A stretch of DNA of 64,000 bases from Lottia gigantea (lineage: Eukaryota > Mollusca > Gastropoda > Lottiidae): the NCBI RefSeq assembly GCF_000327385.1, contig NW_008706746.1:4494156-4558155 (forward strand), read 5' to 3'. The notes under the pieces were generated by a model, which worked only from the letters and a program-made list of their open reading frames with translations, searched no databases and had not been told where the DNA came from. Shown in pieces: positions 61,046 to 64,000 of this stretch. Both the position numbers and the translations under genes were made by a program. Numbering within the stretch: position 1 is the first letter of the stretch; each line of letters starts with the position of its first letter.

Positions 61046-64000
61046 TGTGCAGGTGACAAACCGTGTAATGTAATAAAGAAAAGCATCAGGATGCTTTGCT
61101 ACTCTAGCACTACCCACCAACATTTCTATTAAAATTACAAGATATATTGTGCTTAAATGTATTCTTTTATTGTACCACTTGAAATTTAAAGGTTTGGTTA
61201 CAGGTAGGCTATATATCATTTGATTATTTAAATATTTCCAAGGTGGATGGCCTGCTATTTCATTGCTTATCATCAAATTACCTAGCTGAATATAGGCCAA
61301 ATATTTAGAGTATATCATATAATATATTATTATATGAAAACATACCTAAAGGGTTTTACACAATATAGTCATCTAGGTCAATTTTATTCTACATTTTTGT
61401 GGTTAGTTAACATAAAATTTATTTTGAGCTTAGATTCTGATAATGCAAGTTCTCCCTTGCTGTATTTACTTACGGAAAATATTTAATATGCAGACTTGAC
61501 ACCCAACATAAAAACACCCTTCTCAACAATTTTGGCGAAAGCATTATAAAGTTTTAAAAAAGGAAAATTTTTGACCGTTTCTCATAAAAACGCTTTAAAA
61601 TTCTCAAAGATTTGAGGCAAGAGATTGGTGAGTATGAATCATTCTAAGTGCACTTGAACTTTTTACACATATATGATTAATTGCATAATTATCTGGATTT
61701 AATCTTCACTTTTACTTTGCTGATATTTTGGGATATTGCAGAAAACTTTGATGCAAATAAGAAATTTCCAAATCCTAGTATTCTGTACTATTCCTTAATT
61801 TTCTAGCTTTCCATGTCATTTTACATGTCGTTAATGTGTGAATACAAAATGTTTCTATGCATTACTTGCCACAATATGATGAAGGTTTCCATTTCATTTT
61901 GGCAGGTTTGTTCATCTCAAGATTTTTATTAAAATTTAGCATACAACAAAATTCTGCTGAATAGACCAATTAAAATGGTTTGCATTTCCGAGTAAAATTC
62001 AATGAAGAATTTTTTTTTTATTCGAAATCAGCTATATGTCTACAAAAAATTGATTTAAAGGTTTATGATTAAAAATGCAAATAATTCAAAGTCAGAAAAA
62101 AAACTAGATGAAAAAATAATAAAAAGCCTGCCAAAGAAATTCAATTTCAGTGTTGTTTCTTTATCTGTCTGGTCCTGGTCACATGTAGTGAGAAGCCTGT
62201 TATGAGATAGACCTAGTGGTCTGGGCTTGCGAAAGATGTGAAATTCTTGATATCTATTTAAGTTGTGTAACATTGAATCTTGTTTTTTATCTTCAACTTT
62301 GACATTTTGTCCGAAATCATCCATTGTTTACATAAAAAACAGATTTCTCTCTAAATATGTTTTACATCTAGTCTTATTCATCTATTCAATAACAAAAATA
62401 GGCCATTTTGTTCTCACATAATGTTTGTGTCCACCCATAATAAAATGCCATGGTAATTTTACATTTACTAGTTTCCTATTAAATGGTTCATTCATACATC
62501 TTGCCTGACTTGAGTTCAACTGTATTTATCTTCTGAATATATTTAAAGGGGAACAGTCTGCATTTTCGGTCTTAAGAAGTACTAAAAAGCACAATCCCTT
62601 CAAATATACCTCAAACTAGAAATTTCATTGTCTGTTCCTTGTCTTTATATGTGTTTTCTATATGTGGCATAGTCTCACTAAAATTCAAGTCAAATTTTTA
62701 ACTTTCGAACGTATATAATTATGGATACACATGGATTTGAAGGCTCAAATTTCTACGATTGGTCGAACGGATAGTGAAGATGCTCCTTTTACATGTTGAT
62801 ATTTAAATTTTCATCCAAAACAATATACCTGAAATGAGGAGACATAATTTGGAGGGGTGATGGAGTAGATATTTGAATATCCTAAAACAAGTTCTATTAG
62901 TCATTGGGATATGCTTTCAGAAAAAAGTCTAATGAACATTAATTCTTTAATTTTTAAACTGTAAGTCAAACTTAAATGATTAATTTATTGTTTAAAAATT
63001 GTTTATTTTAGTAAGCTTTAGAAATAAAATCTCAAAATATAATATCATATATGAAATAACATAAGAAAATTTCCTCAGAACATTTTCCTCACAAAGATAG
63101 GTCGCAAATTTGTAAGAAAAATCCTAAGAGATTTACAACAAAGCAACTCCACCTTTTCCCAGAATTTGAAAGATCATACCAGGATGAAGGGAAGAAGCTT
63201 GTACCCCAAATTAAACAATATGGCAAAAAGCTGTGTTTAATATGGTAGACAAATTTACACAACATTTTATTCATTCAAAAAATAAAAAAGTTTAAAGTGT
63301 ACTTGAACATATGTGAAACAGGTTTGAATAGTACATGAGATACAATTCATGTCATGAAGATAGCTTTCTGATTTCATACTTATTCTTTAACTAAGTACAT
63401 ATGATGATGCATGTCATCTTTACAGGTGGAAAATTTTCAGGATTTCTAAATGTTTTCAGGAATAGAACATGTTTGCCAACTTTACTTCACCTGAAAACCT
63501 TCAAGACCAAATATTAAAATAGGAAACAGTCTGATACTGCTTTTTCCAGATACAAAATGATAACTTTGTAAAGGATGCTAAGGTGAATGAAAGAAAGTCA
63601 AGAAGAAAACAAATAACTCTGTAAATACCTTGAAAATAGGTGATCAATTTACATACAAACAGAGGTATTATGTTACAGAAACCTGATATTTTTGGACCAT
63701 CTTGTTAATCAAAAGATTAAGACAGCCGACATGTGGATCAAGATGGCAGTCGGAAATGACCACAACTGTCCAGATGATAACATCATAAAAACTGTTGAAA
63801 AGACATGGCTTAAGGTAGTCGCCCTGAGGATATCCTCCAACAATATTTATTTATTTTACACCTCTGTTATTTCATCCGTATGAAATTAAAGCCACAATTT
63901 AGCCACATCTTGACCTGATAATGTGAGTATACCAACATAAACTAGGGGGTTTATCAACAAACCAGATAGGCTATTATCCCTTTACCTTTTAACATCTTGA
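61046..64000. other. Non-coding AT-rich right end of window
   Basis: No gene or RNA gene is supported. The only repeat I can tie to another locus is 62547-62775, a diverged relative of the 59733-60050 element. Confidence 0.55.
62547..62775. mobile_element. Diverged relative of the 59733-60050 element
   Basis: It begins TTAAAGGGGAACAGTCTGC and shares CTCAAACTAGAA (about 62612) and CACATGGATTTGAAGGCTC (about 62729) in the same order and orientation as the element at 59733-60050. No right terminus is recognisable, so it may be truncated. Confidence 0.55.

Overview
The window is intron-rich, AT-rich animal nuclear DNA. It is dominated by one large gene on the minus strand that encodes a laminin alpha chain. 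The architecture is of the alpha-1/2 type: LN, a short LE array, L4a, a long LE array, L4b, a short LE array, the coiled coil, LG1-LG3, a Thr-rich linker, then LG4-LG5. The gene type, tRNA-derived SINEs, a CR1-like LINE, many short terminal-inverted-repeat elements and a mobile-looking SGNH hydrolase ORF suggest a lophotrochozoan, most likely a mollusc. That assignment is inference; no sequence here fixes the species.

Layout on + coordinates. 1-1080: 3' part of a decayed LINE. About 3.9-4.7 kb: a terminal-inverted-repeat element carrying a small Myb/trihelix-like ORF. 5266-47256: laminin alpha, transcribed right to left. I resolved 64 consecutive coding exons whose splice phases all join without a break, giving 9,689 nt of CDS, or 3,228 complete codons before the stop. 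The exon carrying the start codon and signal peptide was not found. It must lie above 47256, in the repeat-littered 47.3-64 kb interval or beyond the window. That interval also holds an intronless 247-codon SGNH-hydrolase ORF (53849-54592) inside a 1.1 kb segment flanked by a perfect 27-bp direct repeat, and several MITE-like elements, one with the start of a PIF/Harbinger-like transposase.

The laminin protein would be secreted, assemble through its coiled coil with beta and gamma chains, polymerise through its LN domain, and bind cell-surface receptors through its LG domains.

The most unusual structure is in the introns. Several short introns are largely tandem repeats, and two arrays were built from the splice acceptor plus the first codons of the neighbouring exon. 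One is an 83-bp unit present in eight extra copies (20023-20686). The other is a 37-bp unit filling a whole 1.26-kb intron (12663-13926). The 83-bp copies keep an apparently usable acceptor in every unit. The homogenised 37-bp copies have lost the AG that the edge copies and the real exon keep.
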